From positions 1 through 64,000 of the forward strand of contig DATGGA010000012.1 in assembly GCA_035308765.1 (NCBI GenBank): DNA of 64,000 bases. The letters run 5' to 3'. The notes under the pieces are model-generated. The model was not told where the DNA came from, searched no databases, and worked only from the letters and a program-made list of their open reading frames with translations. Position numbers and translations under genes: made by a program. Of the stretch, positions 40,841 to 48,221 are shown piece after piece. The DNA is from RBG-16-66-20 sp035308765. Its GTDB lineage: Bacteria; Pseudomonadota; Gammaproteobacteria; Burkholderiales; SG8-39. The first letter of the stretch is position 1. Each line of letters opens with the position of its first letter.

Positions 40841-41622
40841 CAATCCTCCCGGAGCAGATGCGCGACGAGTTCCGCGAATCCCACGCCGGCAGCGCCACGG
40901 GTAACGTACTTGGGCAGTGCTTCTATTTTCCCGGCGAAGCGGGTGATGTTCGCCACCCCGACCGAGTTGTCGAACCAGGCGAACATCGGCGCATCGTTCG
41001 GCGAATCTCCGGCAAAAGCGAAATCCTGTTTCAGCATAGCGGGACTGCATATGAAAACTTCCGCGAAGAGCTGCTTCGTCATCGCGAGCTTGTCATAGCT
41101 GCCGAACCAACCGTTGACATGGATCGAGCTGATTTTCGCGCCAAGGCCCGCAGCGCGCATCAGAGCGGCGATGCGTTCGGCGGTCTCCAGGGGCAACGGT
41201 GGCACGTCTTCGCAGAAATCGATGGCGAGATCGGTCTCGCGGTAGGGCTGGTCGGAGGCGAGCGCACAACCGGGAACCTGGTCGAGAATCCGCCTGCCGA
41301 TCGCCTGCAGCCGCGCACGGTTGCTGGCCCGGGTCTGTTCGTCGTCCTGAAAGCGCCGGAGCATCTTGCCTTGCGCGTGGCGGAAATAGAAGGCGCCGTT
41401 TTCGCCAACCACGGCATCCACCGGCCACATGCGCGCGATGTGATCGCACCAGCCGGCGGGGCGCCCGGTGATGGGCACCACGATCTTGCCGGCGTTTTTC
41501 AGGCGTTCCATGGCGGCATAGGCCTCCGCCGTGAGCTTGCCTTCGGTAGTGAGTGTCTCGTCAATGTCGAACAGCAGTCCGCGCAGGCGGCGCGCATTGG
41601 GCAGCTGAGCGAGCAGCTTCAT
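40840..41622 (-). CDS. HAD-superfamily (IIB) hydrolase
   Basis: 260 residues. Motif I LLFDIDETLT (nucleophile D19, acid D21), motif II VVPITGRPAGW, and motif IV GDSPNDAPMF, with a C2 cap in between. It resembles COG0561/mannosyl-3-phosphoglycerate phosphatase-like HADs, probably a sugar or polyol phosphate phosphatase. The start overlaps the glpD stop (ATGA), so it is translated with glycerol-3-phosphate dehydrogenase and could act on glycerol phosphate or a related compound; this is inferred only from context. Confidence 0.86.
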   Translation of the reverse strand: MKLLAQLPNARRLRGLLFDIDETLTTEGKLTAEAYAAMERLKNAGKIVVPITGRPAGWCDHIARMWPVDAVVGENGAFYFRHAQGKMLRRFQDDEQTRASNRARLQAIGRRILDQVPGCALASDQPYRETDLAIDFCEDVPPLPLETAERIAALMRAAGLGAKISSIHVNGWFGSYDKLAMTKQLFAEVFICSPAMLKQDFAFAGDSPNDAPMFAWFDNSVGVANITRFAGKIEALPKYVTRGAAGVGFAELVAHLLRED

Positions 41623-43103
41623 GCCCTGCCAAGCACTTTCGCCACCCGCTCGCGTTGGGTCTGACTCATCAGCAGCCCGGCCTTGGTGCGGCGCCACAGC
41701 ACATCCTCCGCGGTCTGCGCCCACTCGTGCTCGACGAAGTAGCGCACTTCGCGCTCGGTAAGGCCGGCGCCCAGATCCTCCCCGAGGTCGCCGTCGCCGA
41801 CCACCGCCTGGGCATTCGTGCCGTGACGCCGGAAGATGGGCCGCAGCGTCGCCTCGGGAATATGCGAGTGGCTGCCGAAGAACGCGTCGCGCGCTTCGAC
41901 CCGTGGTACACCGCCGAAATCGCTGCCCGACAACGGCGTGTGATGCGTCCAGGCCGGCTTGATGCCGGGGAAATAGGGGGCAAGCTTTTCCATCGCCTGC
42001 TCCGCCAGGCGCCGGTAGGTGGTGATCTTGCCGCCGAACACCGACAACACCGGCGCCGTTCCCGCGTCGTCGTCCACGCGCAAGGTGTAATCGCGCGTCA
42101 CCGCTGACGGATCGGCGGTGCCGTCGTCGTAAAGCGGGCGCACACCCGAATATTTCCACACCACGTCCTCCGGCCTTGCCGGACGCGCGAGGTAGCGGTT
42201 CACTGCACGGCACATGTAGTCGACTTCCTCCGCATCCGCTTCCGGTTGCGCATATTCGCCCGCGACAGGGATGTCCGTGGTGCCGACCAATGTGTGCAGG
42301 TCGCCGTAGGGAATCATGAAAATGACACGCCGGTCGTCGTTCTGCAGGATGAAAGCGTGTTCGCCCTCGTACAGCCTGGGCAGCACGATGTGGCTGCCTT
42401 TCACCAGGCGCACCTCGTCGCGCGAGGGCTGGGACAGATGGCCGTTGAGGACTGCTTTTACCCACGGCCCCGCCGCGTTCACGATGGCTTTGGCGCTTAC
42501 CTGCTCGCCGTTCGACAACCCTGCCTGCCAGCGCCCCGCATCTCTCTTGGCTTTCAGGCATTCGGTGCGCGTCAGCACCCGCACACCGCGCGCGCGGGCA
42601 TCCATCGCGTTTGCCACCACCAGGCGCGCGTCGTCCACGCGGCAATCGGAATAGATGAATCCGTGTTTTAGCTGCGGCTTTAGGCCCGAGTTGTACGGCG
42701 GCCCGTCCAGCCGGATCGCCCTCGAGCCCGGCAGGCTGGCGCGGCGCGACAGGTGGTCGTACAGGAACAACCCGGCGCGGATCATCCAGCGCGGCCGCAG
42801 CTCGGGAACGTGCGGCATGACGAAGCGCGCCGGCCAGACCAGATGCGCGGCCACCTTCAGCAGCACTTCGCGCTCGGCGAGCGCTTCGGCCACCAGCCGG
42901 AACTCGTAGTGTTCGAGGTATCTCAGCCCACCGTGGATCAGCTTCGAGGACGAAGACGAGGTTGCGCCGGCCAGATCGCCCTTCTCCACCAGCAATACCG
43001 AAAGGCCGCGGCCCGCCGCATCCCGCGCGATGCCGGCGCCATTGATACCGCCGCCGACAACCAGCAGGTCGTAGCTATTTTCCGAGAGGACGTGCGGTTG
43101 CAA
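41619..43103 (-). CDS. glpD: Glycerol-3-phosphate dehydrogenase (FAD, aerobic)
   Basis: Membrane-associated flavoenzyme that oxidises sn-glycerol-3-phosphate to DHAP and reduces quinone; 494 residues. N-terminal dinucleotide motif LLVVGGGINGAGIARDAAGRG, then ATSSSSSKLIHGGLRYLE and the substrate arginine regions KYSGVRPLYDD and FGGKITTYRRLAEQAME. Only a TTG (43103) gives a start before the FAD motif in this frame; an in-frame stop lies 33 nt upstream. A perfect TATAAT (43111-43116, minus strand) sits 7 nt before the TTG, which would make the message leaderless. No glpK, glpF or glpR is adjacent. Confidence 0.93.
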   Translation of the reverse strand: MQPHVLSENSYDLLVVGGGINGAGIARDAAGRGLSVLLVEKGDLAGATSSSSSKLIHGGLRYLEHYEFRLVAEALAEREVLLKVAAHLVWPARFVMPHVPELRPRWMIRAGLFLYDHLSRRASLPGSRAIRLDGPPYNSGLKPQLKHGFIYSDCRVDDARLVVANAMDARARGVRVLTRTECLKAKRDAGRWQAGLSNGEQVSAKAIVNAAGPWVKAVLNGHLSQPSRDEVRLVKGSHIVLPRLYEGEHAFILQNDDRRVIFMIPYGDLHTLVGTTDIPVAGEYAQPEADAEEVDYMCRAVNRYLARPARPEDVVWKYSGVRPLYDDGTADPSAVTRDYTLRVDDDAGTAPVLSVFGGKITTYRRLAEQAMEKLAPYFPGIKPAWTHHTPLSGSDFGGVPRVEARDAFFGSHSHIPEATLRPIFRRHGTNAQAVVGDGDLGEDLGAGLTEREVRYFVEHEWAQTAEDVLWRRTKAGLLMSQTQRERVAKVLGRA

Positions 43104-43110
43104 GCGCGGA

Positions 43111-43116
43111 ATTATA
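43111..43116 (-). promoter_or_regulatory. Consensus -10 box directly before glpD
   Basis: TATAAT on the minus strand ends 7 nt before the TTG start codon. A transcript from it would begin at or next to the start codon. The -35 place is poor (GCCTAA at 17 nt spacing), so the box may be chance or a regulated promoter. Confidence 0.35.
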
Positions 43117-43133
43117 AGGTGCGCGCTATGCGC

Positions 43134-44714
43134 TTAGGCGGCCCTTGCGAGCGCCACTTCGAAGGCGACGCCGCCGCCCGGCAGGTTTTCCGCGCGCAGG
43201 CTGCCGCCATGGAACTCCGCGATCAGGCGCGCGATGTAGAGTCCCAGTCCGAGGTGCGGCACGCCGGCCGAGCGCTCGCCGCGCTGCGAAACCATGGAAT
43301 CGAACAGCGAATCCCGGATGGCATCCGGCAGCGGCGGCCCCTGGTTTTCTATGCGCAGGCGCCCACCGGCTCCGAGCGAGATGCGGATCGCAGTCCCGGC
43401 CGCGGCGAAATCCACCGCGTTTTCCACCAGCTTGTCGAGCATCTGCGCCAGCAGGTCCGCCGAACCGGAGGCCGGCACAGACTCGGCCGGTATCGTGAGC
43501 TCGAAGATCCTCGGTGCATAAGCCAGACGATAGCCTTCGACGCAGCCTCGCACGACCGTGGCGGCGTCGAAACTCTCCCGCGTCGCTGCCGAGAGGCTCT
43601 GTTCCAGGCGGCTGGCCTCAGTCATGCGCGAAAGGATGGTGCTCAGGCGCGCGAGTCCTTCCTCCGCGCGCTCTACGTAGGTGCGCGTCTCCTCGGGTGT
43701 TCGCGCGGCTCGCAGGTTCTCGAGGGAAGAGCGTACTACAGCGACCGGGGTTCTCAATTCGTGCGACAAGCGGCCCGCGAGGGATTCCAGATAGGCGTTG
43801 TAGCGCGCGAGCCGCCCCAGCACTGTGGTGAAGCTGCGCGATAGGTCGCCGATTTCATCGCGGGCGTCCGAGGCCGTGGCCAGGCGCGTCACCCGCCCGC
43901 GCGCATCGATCGCCGCTTCGGCCTCGTCGCTCAGCCGCCGGATCCGGTTCGAGATGCGCGTCGCGAACCAGAGCAGCATCGCGGCGACCAGCGCAAACAG
44001 GACCATCGTCACCACCAGAAGCCGTTCCAGCGCCTGGCTGCGCAGCGAGGCGATCCGGTTGGTCGTTTCCTCGACAACGACCGCACCATCCACCTGATCG
44101 CCCACCCAGATCGGGTACGCCGCTGAAACCACCACCGCGCGTCCATCCCGCGTATTGCGCGTGCGCGTGCCGGCCGCGCCCTGCAGTGCGCCGGTGACTT
44201 CGCGCCCGGCGGCGACCGCGTCTTCGGCAATCGCATCGTCGAACTCTTCGGTCGGCGGCGCGAGCAGCCAGCCAAACATGCGCTCGGCGATGCTGGGCGG
44301 CGGCAGATCGGGGCGCTTGAGGCTGCCGGCAAGTGCGAGTACGTGATAGTCGCGGCTCACCACCCAGATGCGCGAGCTTGACCGTTCCAGCCCCTTCAGG
44401 ATCGCGGCGATCTCGGCGTCGGTGGCATCTTCGCGCGCGGATTCTTCGTGCGCGATCACGCCGCCGGTCAGGCGCTGCAGTTCCTGCTCTGCTTCGCGCT
44501 GCAGCTCGGATTCGCCGCGCGAACGGTAGGCCAGCAGCTGCGGCCTTTCGTGCAGGGCGGTGGCCACCGCGCGCGCCGTCGCCATCAGAGCTTCTTCCTG
44601 CGCCGCCAGGAGGAAGCGCTCCATTTCGCGCACATAGCGCCAGCCGGCCCATGGCAGCACCAATAGCGCAAGCGCGACCAGCGCCAGTTTGGCGCGCAGC
44701 GGAAATCGTTTCAT
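43134..44714 (-). CDS. Sensor histidine kinase (resembles proteobacterial dedicated sortase system kinase)
   Basis: 526 residues: TM helix (about 8-25), periplasmic sensor region (about 30-228), second TM (about 231-250), HAMP (about 252-305), dimerisation domain with H318 in RLSHELRTPVAVV, and ATPase domain with N-box VENAVDF, G1-like ENQGPPLP and G2 HLGLGLYIARL. The N-terminus PLRAKLALVALALLVLPWAGWRYVREMERFL and the unusual ENQG motif remind me of the TIGR03785 group. The response regulator gene lies 3 nt upstream. In that group a sortase and target proteins are linked; none occurs in this window. Confidence 0.88.
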   Translation of the reverse strand: MKRFPLRAKLALVALALLVLPWAGWRYVREMERFLLAAQEEALMATARAVATALHERPQLLAYRSRGESELQREAEQELQRLTGGVIAHEESAREDATDAEIAAILKGLERSSSRIWVVSRDYHVLALAGSLKRPDLPPPSIAERMFGWLLAPPTEEFDDAIAEDAVAAGREVTGALQGAAGTRTRNTRDGRAVVVSAAYPIWVGDQVDGAVVVEETTNRIASLRSQALERLLVVTMVLFALVAAMLLWFATRISNRIRRLSDEAEAAIDARGRVTRLATASDARDEIGDLSRSFTTVLGRLARYNAYLESLAGRLSHELRTPVAVVRSSLENLRAARTPEETRTYVERAEEGLARLSTILSRMTEASRLEQSLSAATRESFDAATVVRGCVEGYRLAYAPRIFELTIPAESVPASGSADLLAQMLDKLVENAVDFAAAGTAIRISLGAGGRLRIENQGPPLPDAIRDSLFDSMVSQRGERSAGVPHLGLGLYIARLIAEFHGGSLRAENLPGGGVAFEVALARAA

Positions 44715-44717
44715 GTT

Positions 44718-45407
44718 CTAGGCTTTCCAGCGGTAACCGAGGCCGTAGGCAGTCTCGATTCCGTCGAAAGCCGGGTCTGTGGCCAGGAATTTGGCGCGCA
44801 CGCGTTTCACGTGGGAAGTAACGGTGGCATCGTCCACCACCAGTTCCGCATCGCGCATCAACTGATCGCGGTTCTTGACGTGGCCCGGATGGCGCGCAAG
44901 CGAATGCACGATCCAGAATTCGGTCAGCGTGAGCTCGACCCGGCCGCCCTTCCATAGCGCGCTGAATCGCTTGAGATCCAGCTCGAGCGCACCGCGTACG
45001 ATGCGCTCCTCGACCGGCCTGGTTTCAGCCAGCGCGTCCACCCGCCGGAACAACGCCCCGATCCGCGCCATCAGGTGCGGCAGACTGACGCCCTTTGTGA
45101 GGTAGTCGTCGGCCCCCAGCCGCAGCCCGGATACGACGTCGAAGTCGGAATCGTGCGCGGTGAGAAACACGATCGGCAGCTGCGGCGAGAGAGCGCGCAG
45201 GTCGCGGCACAGCGCAAAGCCACCCTCGGCCTCGTCTCCCAGCCCGATGTCGATGATCGCGAGATCGGGCAGGCGGCCGCGCAGCGCTTCCAGCGCCTCG
45301 CGCCGTCCAGCGTAGGCGGACACCTCGTAGCCATGGCGCTTGAGCGCTTCGGCGTAGTTGGCGCGAATGGCGGCATCATCCTCGACGATCGCGATGCGGC
45401 GGGCCAT
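44718..45407 (-). CDS. Two-component response regulator, OmpR-type (partner of the kinase)
   Basis: 229 residues: receiver domain (1-120) with acidic pocket E9-D10-D11, phospho-acceptor D53 in LAIIDIGLGDEAEGG and K in DDYLTKGVSLPHLM, and an OmpR-like winged helix (about 135-228, with ELTLTEFWIVHSLARHPGHVKNRDQLM). The insertion GLGDEAEGGF after the phosphorylation site matches the group paired with dedicated-sortase-system kinases. First gene of the pair; divergent from the two small ORFs at 45534. Confidence 0.9.
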   Translation of the reverse strand: MARRIAIVEDDAAIRANYAEALKRHGYEVSAYAGRREALEALRGRLPDLAIIDIGLGDEAEGGFALCRDLRALSPQLPIVFLTAHDSDFDVVSGLRLGADDYLTKGVSLPHLMARIGALFRRVDALAETRPVEERIVRGALELDLKRFSALWKGGRVELTLTEFWIVHSLARHPGHVKNRDQLMRDAELVVDDATVTSHVKRVRAKFLATDPAFDGIETAYGLGYRWKA

Positions 45408-45533
45408 GCGGCGACTATACCCCAGGCCCCGCCGTCATTTTTTCCGCATTTTTGTTCCCTGCTTTGCCATTCCGCGAACCCTGCGTGCGCCCGTTTGAGG
45501 AATGAAATGCAGGCGTCAACAAGGAGCCGGATC

Positions 45534-45650
45534 ATGGTCAAGACCAGGATGTTCGCCGTGGAACTCGCCGCCCAGATCGTGCTCGCAGCCGCAATCGGCA
45601 CTTTCGTTGCCATCGTCCTGGCGGGCGCAACCATGCTGCTCGCGGCATGA
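45534..45650 (+). CDS. Small single-TM protein, 38 residues
   Basis: 38 residues starting MVKTRMFAVELAAQIVLAAA; residues about 8-36 form one hydrophobic helix. AAGGAG (45521-45526) lies 7 nt before the ATG, an ideal ribosome-binding site. Third codon positions are mostly G or C, as in real genes of this genome. It is divergent from the response regulator (126 nt) and its stop overlaps the next small ORF by ATGA. No family is recognised. Confidence 0.5.
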   Translation: MVKTRMFAVELAAQIVLAAAIGTFVAIVLAGATMLLAA

Positions 45651-45787
45651 CCAGCGGGATGAAATACGGCGACATCGCGCTCGGCGTCGAATGCGCGCTT
45701 CCCGCGGGAGTCGCGTTGCTTCACCGCGCAAGCCGCGCGCAGCGTCTGATGGCATGGCTGGTCATGGCGCTCTCGCGCCGAACCTGA
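45647..45787 (+). CDS. Small ORF coupled to the 38-residue membrane protein, 46 residues
   Basis: 46 residues, MTSGMKYGDIALGVECALPA at the start and a Trp/Met-containing hydrophobic segment near the C-terminus (RLMAWLVMALSRRT). ATG overlaps the preceding stop by 4 nt (ATGA). Third positions are G/C-rich, supporting coding. It has no ribosome-binding site of its own, which fits coupled translation. Function unknown. A long-loop inverted repeat GGGCGGGCG (45798-45806) / CGCCCGCCC (45849-45857) follows it. Confidence 0.42.
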   Translation: MTSGMKYGDIALGVECALPAGVALLHRASRAQRLMAWLVMALSRRT

Positions 45788-45887
45788 GGAACCGCGGGGG
45801 CGGGCGCGCTGCGGCCCGGAAAGGAGGGTCGGGACACGGCCACGGCGACGCCCGCCCGCTTCGGCGACGACCTATAGAATGCCGGGC

Positions 45888-46556
45888 ATGAGCGCCTCGC
45901 TTACTTTGGTCATCGCCAACAAAAATTACTCTTCCTGGTCCATGCGGCCCTGGGTGCTGCTGCGCGGATTGAAGCTGCCGTTTCAGGAAAGGCTGATGAA
46001 GTTCAATTCGAAGGACTGGAGCGACAATATCGGCCGGCTCTCGCCTTCGCGCATGGTCCCGGTTCTTTGGGAAGGCGAGCCCGGCAAGGGCTTCGCCACC
46101 TGGGATACCCTCGCCATCATGGAACGGTTAGATGAGCTGTTCCCGGCAGCCGCCGTCTGGCCGGGCGACGCGCGGGCGCGCGCACGGGCACGGTCGCTGT
46201 GCGCTGAATTTCACGCGGGCTTCCGCGAGTTCCGCGGCGCGATGCCGATGAATATCCGCGGCCGCTATCCCGGCAAGGGAATGAACGAGAAGGTGGCCAA
46301 GGACATCGCCCGGATCGACACCCTGTGGGCGGCGGCGAAGCATCCGTACCTGTTCGGCGAATTCTGTGCGGCGGACGCGTTCTATGCGCCGGTGGCGACG
46401 CGCCTGGTGACCTATGGCGTCGAATTGAAAGGCGCCGCGCGGGAGTACCAGCAGGCCTTGCTCGAATCTCCGGGGGTCGAGGCCTGGAGCGCGGAGGCGG
46501 TGAAAGAAACCGAATTTGTCGCGGAAGACGAGCCATACGCGACCGCGCCCCGCTGA
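45888..46556 (+). CDS. Glutathione S-transferase family protein
   Basis: 222 residues. Thioredoxin-like N-terminal domain with LVIANKNYSSWSMRPWVLLRGLKLPF (the Ser of SSWS is the probable glutathione-activating residue) and SRMVPVLWEGE, then DTLAIMERLDELFP, and an all-helical C-terminal domain ending with the FCAADAFYAPVATRL signature. ATG at 45888 is preferred; another ATG in frame at 45879 lies inside a TATAGAAT element. A stand-alone gene; substrate unknown. Confidence 0.88.
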   Translation: MSASLTLVIANKNYSSWSMRPWVLLRGLKLPFQERLMKFNSKDWSDNIGRLSPSRMVPVLWEGEPGKGFATWDTLAIMERLDELFPAAAVWPGDARARARARSLCAEFHAGFREFRGAMPMNIRGRYPGKGMNEKVAKDIARIDTLWAAAKHPYLFGEFCAADAFYAPVATRLVTYGVELKGAAREYQQALLESPGVEAWSAEAVKETEFVAEDEPYATAPR

Positions 46557-46596
46557 TTGAGGCGGGGTTCATAGATACCTGGAAAAGAGGCGGCGC

Positions 46597-47166
46597 CTAC
46601 TTCGCCGCGGAGGCGCGGATGAAATCAGGGTCCGAGAACAGATTGCTTATCAGCTTCTGTATGGTCGCGACATAGTTGTCCAGCGCGCGCGGGATGGCAA
46701 TCGCGCCCATGAGGGAAGATTCCCACTGGTTCTGCGCCTGGATCAGCTTGTCGTAAAGCGTGCTTCCCCCCTGCGCAAGCCTGAACCGGACCTGCAGATC
46801 CGATTGATTGATCTGGGCGCCGGCGGCGGTGAGGTAATTCTTCATCAGCACGCCGGTCAGCACTTGCGGGGACGAGGCGTCGAATTTGCCCGCCGCCTTG
46901 AGTTCCTTGGTCACCGCGTCGCCGAAGTAATCGGCATAGGAATTGTTGATCGGCGATACGAAGACGCCCGCGCGCGCGCCAACGCTGTTCAGCTCGGCCT
47001 CGCGCCCCTTCTCAAACTCGAACCTGCCCACGGCGACAGGCCCCGCCAGTTTGGCGGTCACATCGACATTCGAGACCGACGCCGCATAGGGCGGGGCCAC
47101 CGTTGTGCATGCACCCAGAAAAACCGTGAATCCAAGAATCAGCAGCAAGCCCGGCATCTTGATCAT
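46597..47166 (-). CDS. Putative lipoprotein of unknown function (second of a pair)
   Basis: 189 residues. Signal peptide with lipobox FLGAC (about 1-20), so the mature protein is lipid-anchored. The rest is a mixed alpha/beta domain with KLAGPVAVGRFEFEKGREAEL, YADYFGDAVTKELKAAGKFD and PQVLTGVLMKNYLTA, reminiscent of small outer-membrane-associated assembly or transport lipoproteins (LptE/ABC-auxiliary-like shape), but no family is recognised. It follows the other lipoprotein by 14 nt, so both are probably made together. Confidence 0.78.
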   Translation of the reverse strand: MIKMPGLLLILGFTVFLGACTTVAPPYAASVSNVDVTAKLAGPVAVGRFEFEKGREAELNSVGARAGVFVSPINNSYADYFGDAVTKELKAAGKFDASSPQVLTGVLMKNYLTAAGAQINQSDLQVRFRLAQGGSTLYDKLIQAQNQWESSLMGAIAIPRALDNYVATIQKLISNLFSDPDFIRASAAK

Positions 47167-47180
47167 TGAGTACCCGCCAG

Positions 47181-47771
47181 TCACAGAAGATTGGATTTCG
47201 ACAGGTCCCGCATGATCGACCACATCAATTGGTTCAGCAGCTTTGTAACCGCATCCCGGGGCGAAGGCTCTGGAGTCAGGCCTGGCGGCGGCGCGGTATT
47301 GCCGAGGGCGGAATGAATCGCGTGCCTGTATTCCAGCGTAACCGGCGCCGCGCCAGGAATGGTCAGGACTGCCTTGCACTCGTAACCGTCGGTGACGACG
47401 GCCCCGACCAGACCGAAAGTCAGTCCTACGCCGACGCCCTTGGAAACGGCGTCCTGAGTAATGGGCACGTTATTGATCACCACGGTGAGCCGGTGCTGGT
47501 TTGCCTGCGGCTCTCCGGAAACAACCGAAAATAGTCCTGATTCCTTGGCCACGTTGAAAACCCGCTCTCGGGTGCTTTCAGTAGCACGCGCGTTGGCGGA
47601 GCCCCGGGTCTGAAATTCGTAAAGCAATTGGACCGGCTGCGGTGCCGCCGTCGTGGCGACGTCGCTTTTGGACGCCGGCGGCAAGGTTTTATCGACGTAC
47701 ATCGTGGGCACGCAGGCGGACAGCAAAATGCCCACAACTACCAGCGCCAGCAGGCGCAGCACGCGCTTCAT
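47181..47771 (-). CDS. Putative lipoprotein of unknown function (first of a pair)
   Basis: 196 residues with a lipoprotein signal (MKRVLRLLALVVVGILLSAC, lipobox LSAC). The mature part has VQLLYEFQTRGSANARATEST, a glycine-rich hydrophobic stretch VSKGVGVGLTFGLVGAVV (about 125-145) and a C-terminal helix MWSIMRDLSKSNLL. No family is recognised; the architecture is like that of its neighbour. Located 27 nt behind atpC in the same direction, so read-through from the ATP synthase operon is possible. Confidence 0.78.
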   Translation of the reverse strand: MKRVLRLLALVVVGILLSACVPTMYVDKTLPPASKSDVATTAAPQPVQLLYEFQTRGSANARATESTRERVFNVAKESGLFSVVSGEPQANQHRLTVVINNVPITQDAVSKGVGVGLTFGLVGAVVTDGYECKAVLTIPGAAPVTLEYRHAIHSALGNTAPPPGLTPEPSPRDAVTKLLNQLMWSIMRDLSKSNLL

Positions 47772-47798
47772 ACCCCCTCCTCCCAGATAGGATTTCCC

Positions 47799-48221
47799 CT
47801 ACTTCTTGCGCAGCTTGCGGATGGCCGCGATCTGCGCGGCAAGCATCGCGAGTTCTCCTTCGACCGTCGCAATTTCCTGCTTGTCCTTCGCGCTGGCGCG
47901 CGCTTCCTCGGCCCGCTTGATCGCTTCGTTGGCCTTCGCTTCGTCGAGATCGGCACCGCGGATCGCGGTGTCGGCGAGCACGGTGATTACCTTCGGCTGC
48001 ACTTCGAGGATGCCGCCCGCGACGAAAATCGTCTGCTTTTCACCGCCGCCAGGCGGCGTGATCTCCACCGTGCCCGCCTTGATGCGCGTGATCAGCGGCG
48101 TATGGCGCGGGTAGATGCCGAGCTCGCCCGATTCGCCGGGCAGCACGACGAACTCCGCCTCGCCAGAAAATATCGCAGCTTCGGCGCTGACGACGTCGAC
48201 GTGAATAGTGGCGGCAGCCAT
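47799..48221 (-). CDS. atpC: ATP synthase F1 epsilon subunit
   Basis: 140 residues: beta-sandwich (1-85, with IFSGEAEFVVLPGESGELGIYPRHTPLIT) and helical hairpin (about 88-140). It connects the rotor to the catalytic head and regulates hydrolysis. Last gene of the operon; ATG shares one base with the atpD stop (TAATG). Confidence 0.96.
   Translation of the reverse strand: MAAATIHVDVVSAEAAIFSGEAEFVVLPGESGELGIYPRHTPLITRIKAGTVEITPPGGGEKQTIFVAGGILEVQPKVITVLADTAIRGADLDEAKANEAIKRAEEARASAKDKQEIATVEGELAMLAAQIAAIRKLRKK

Noticed and set aside
45798..45857. Long-loop repeat GGGCGGGCG / CGCCCGCCC as terminator
   Set aside because: Loop is about 42 nt and there is no T-run; kept only as a comment on the small ORF.
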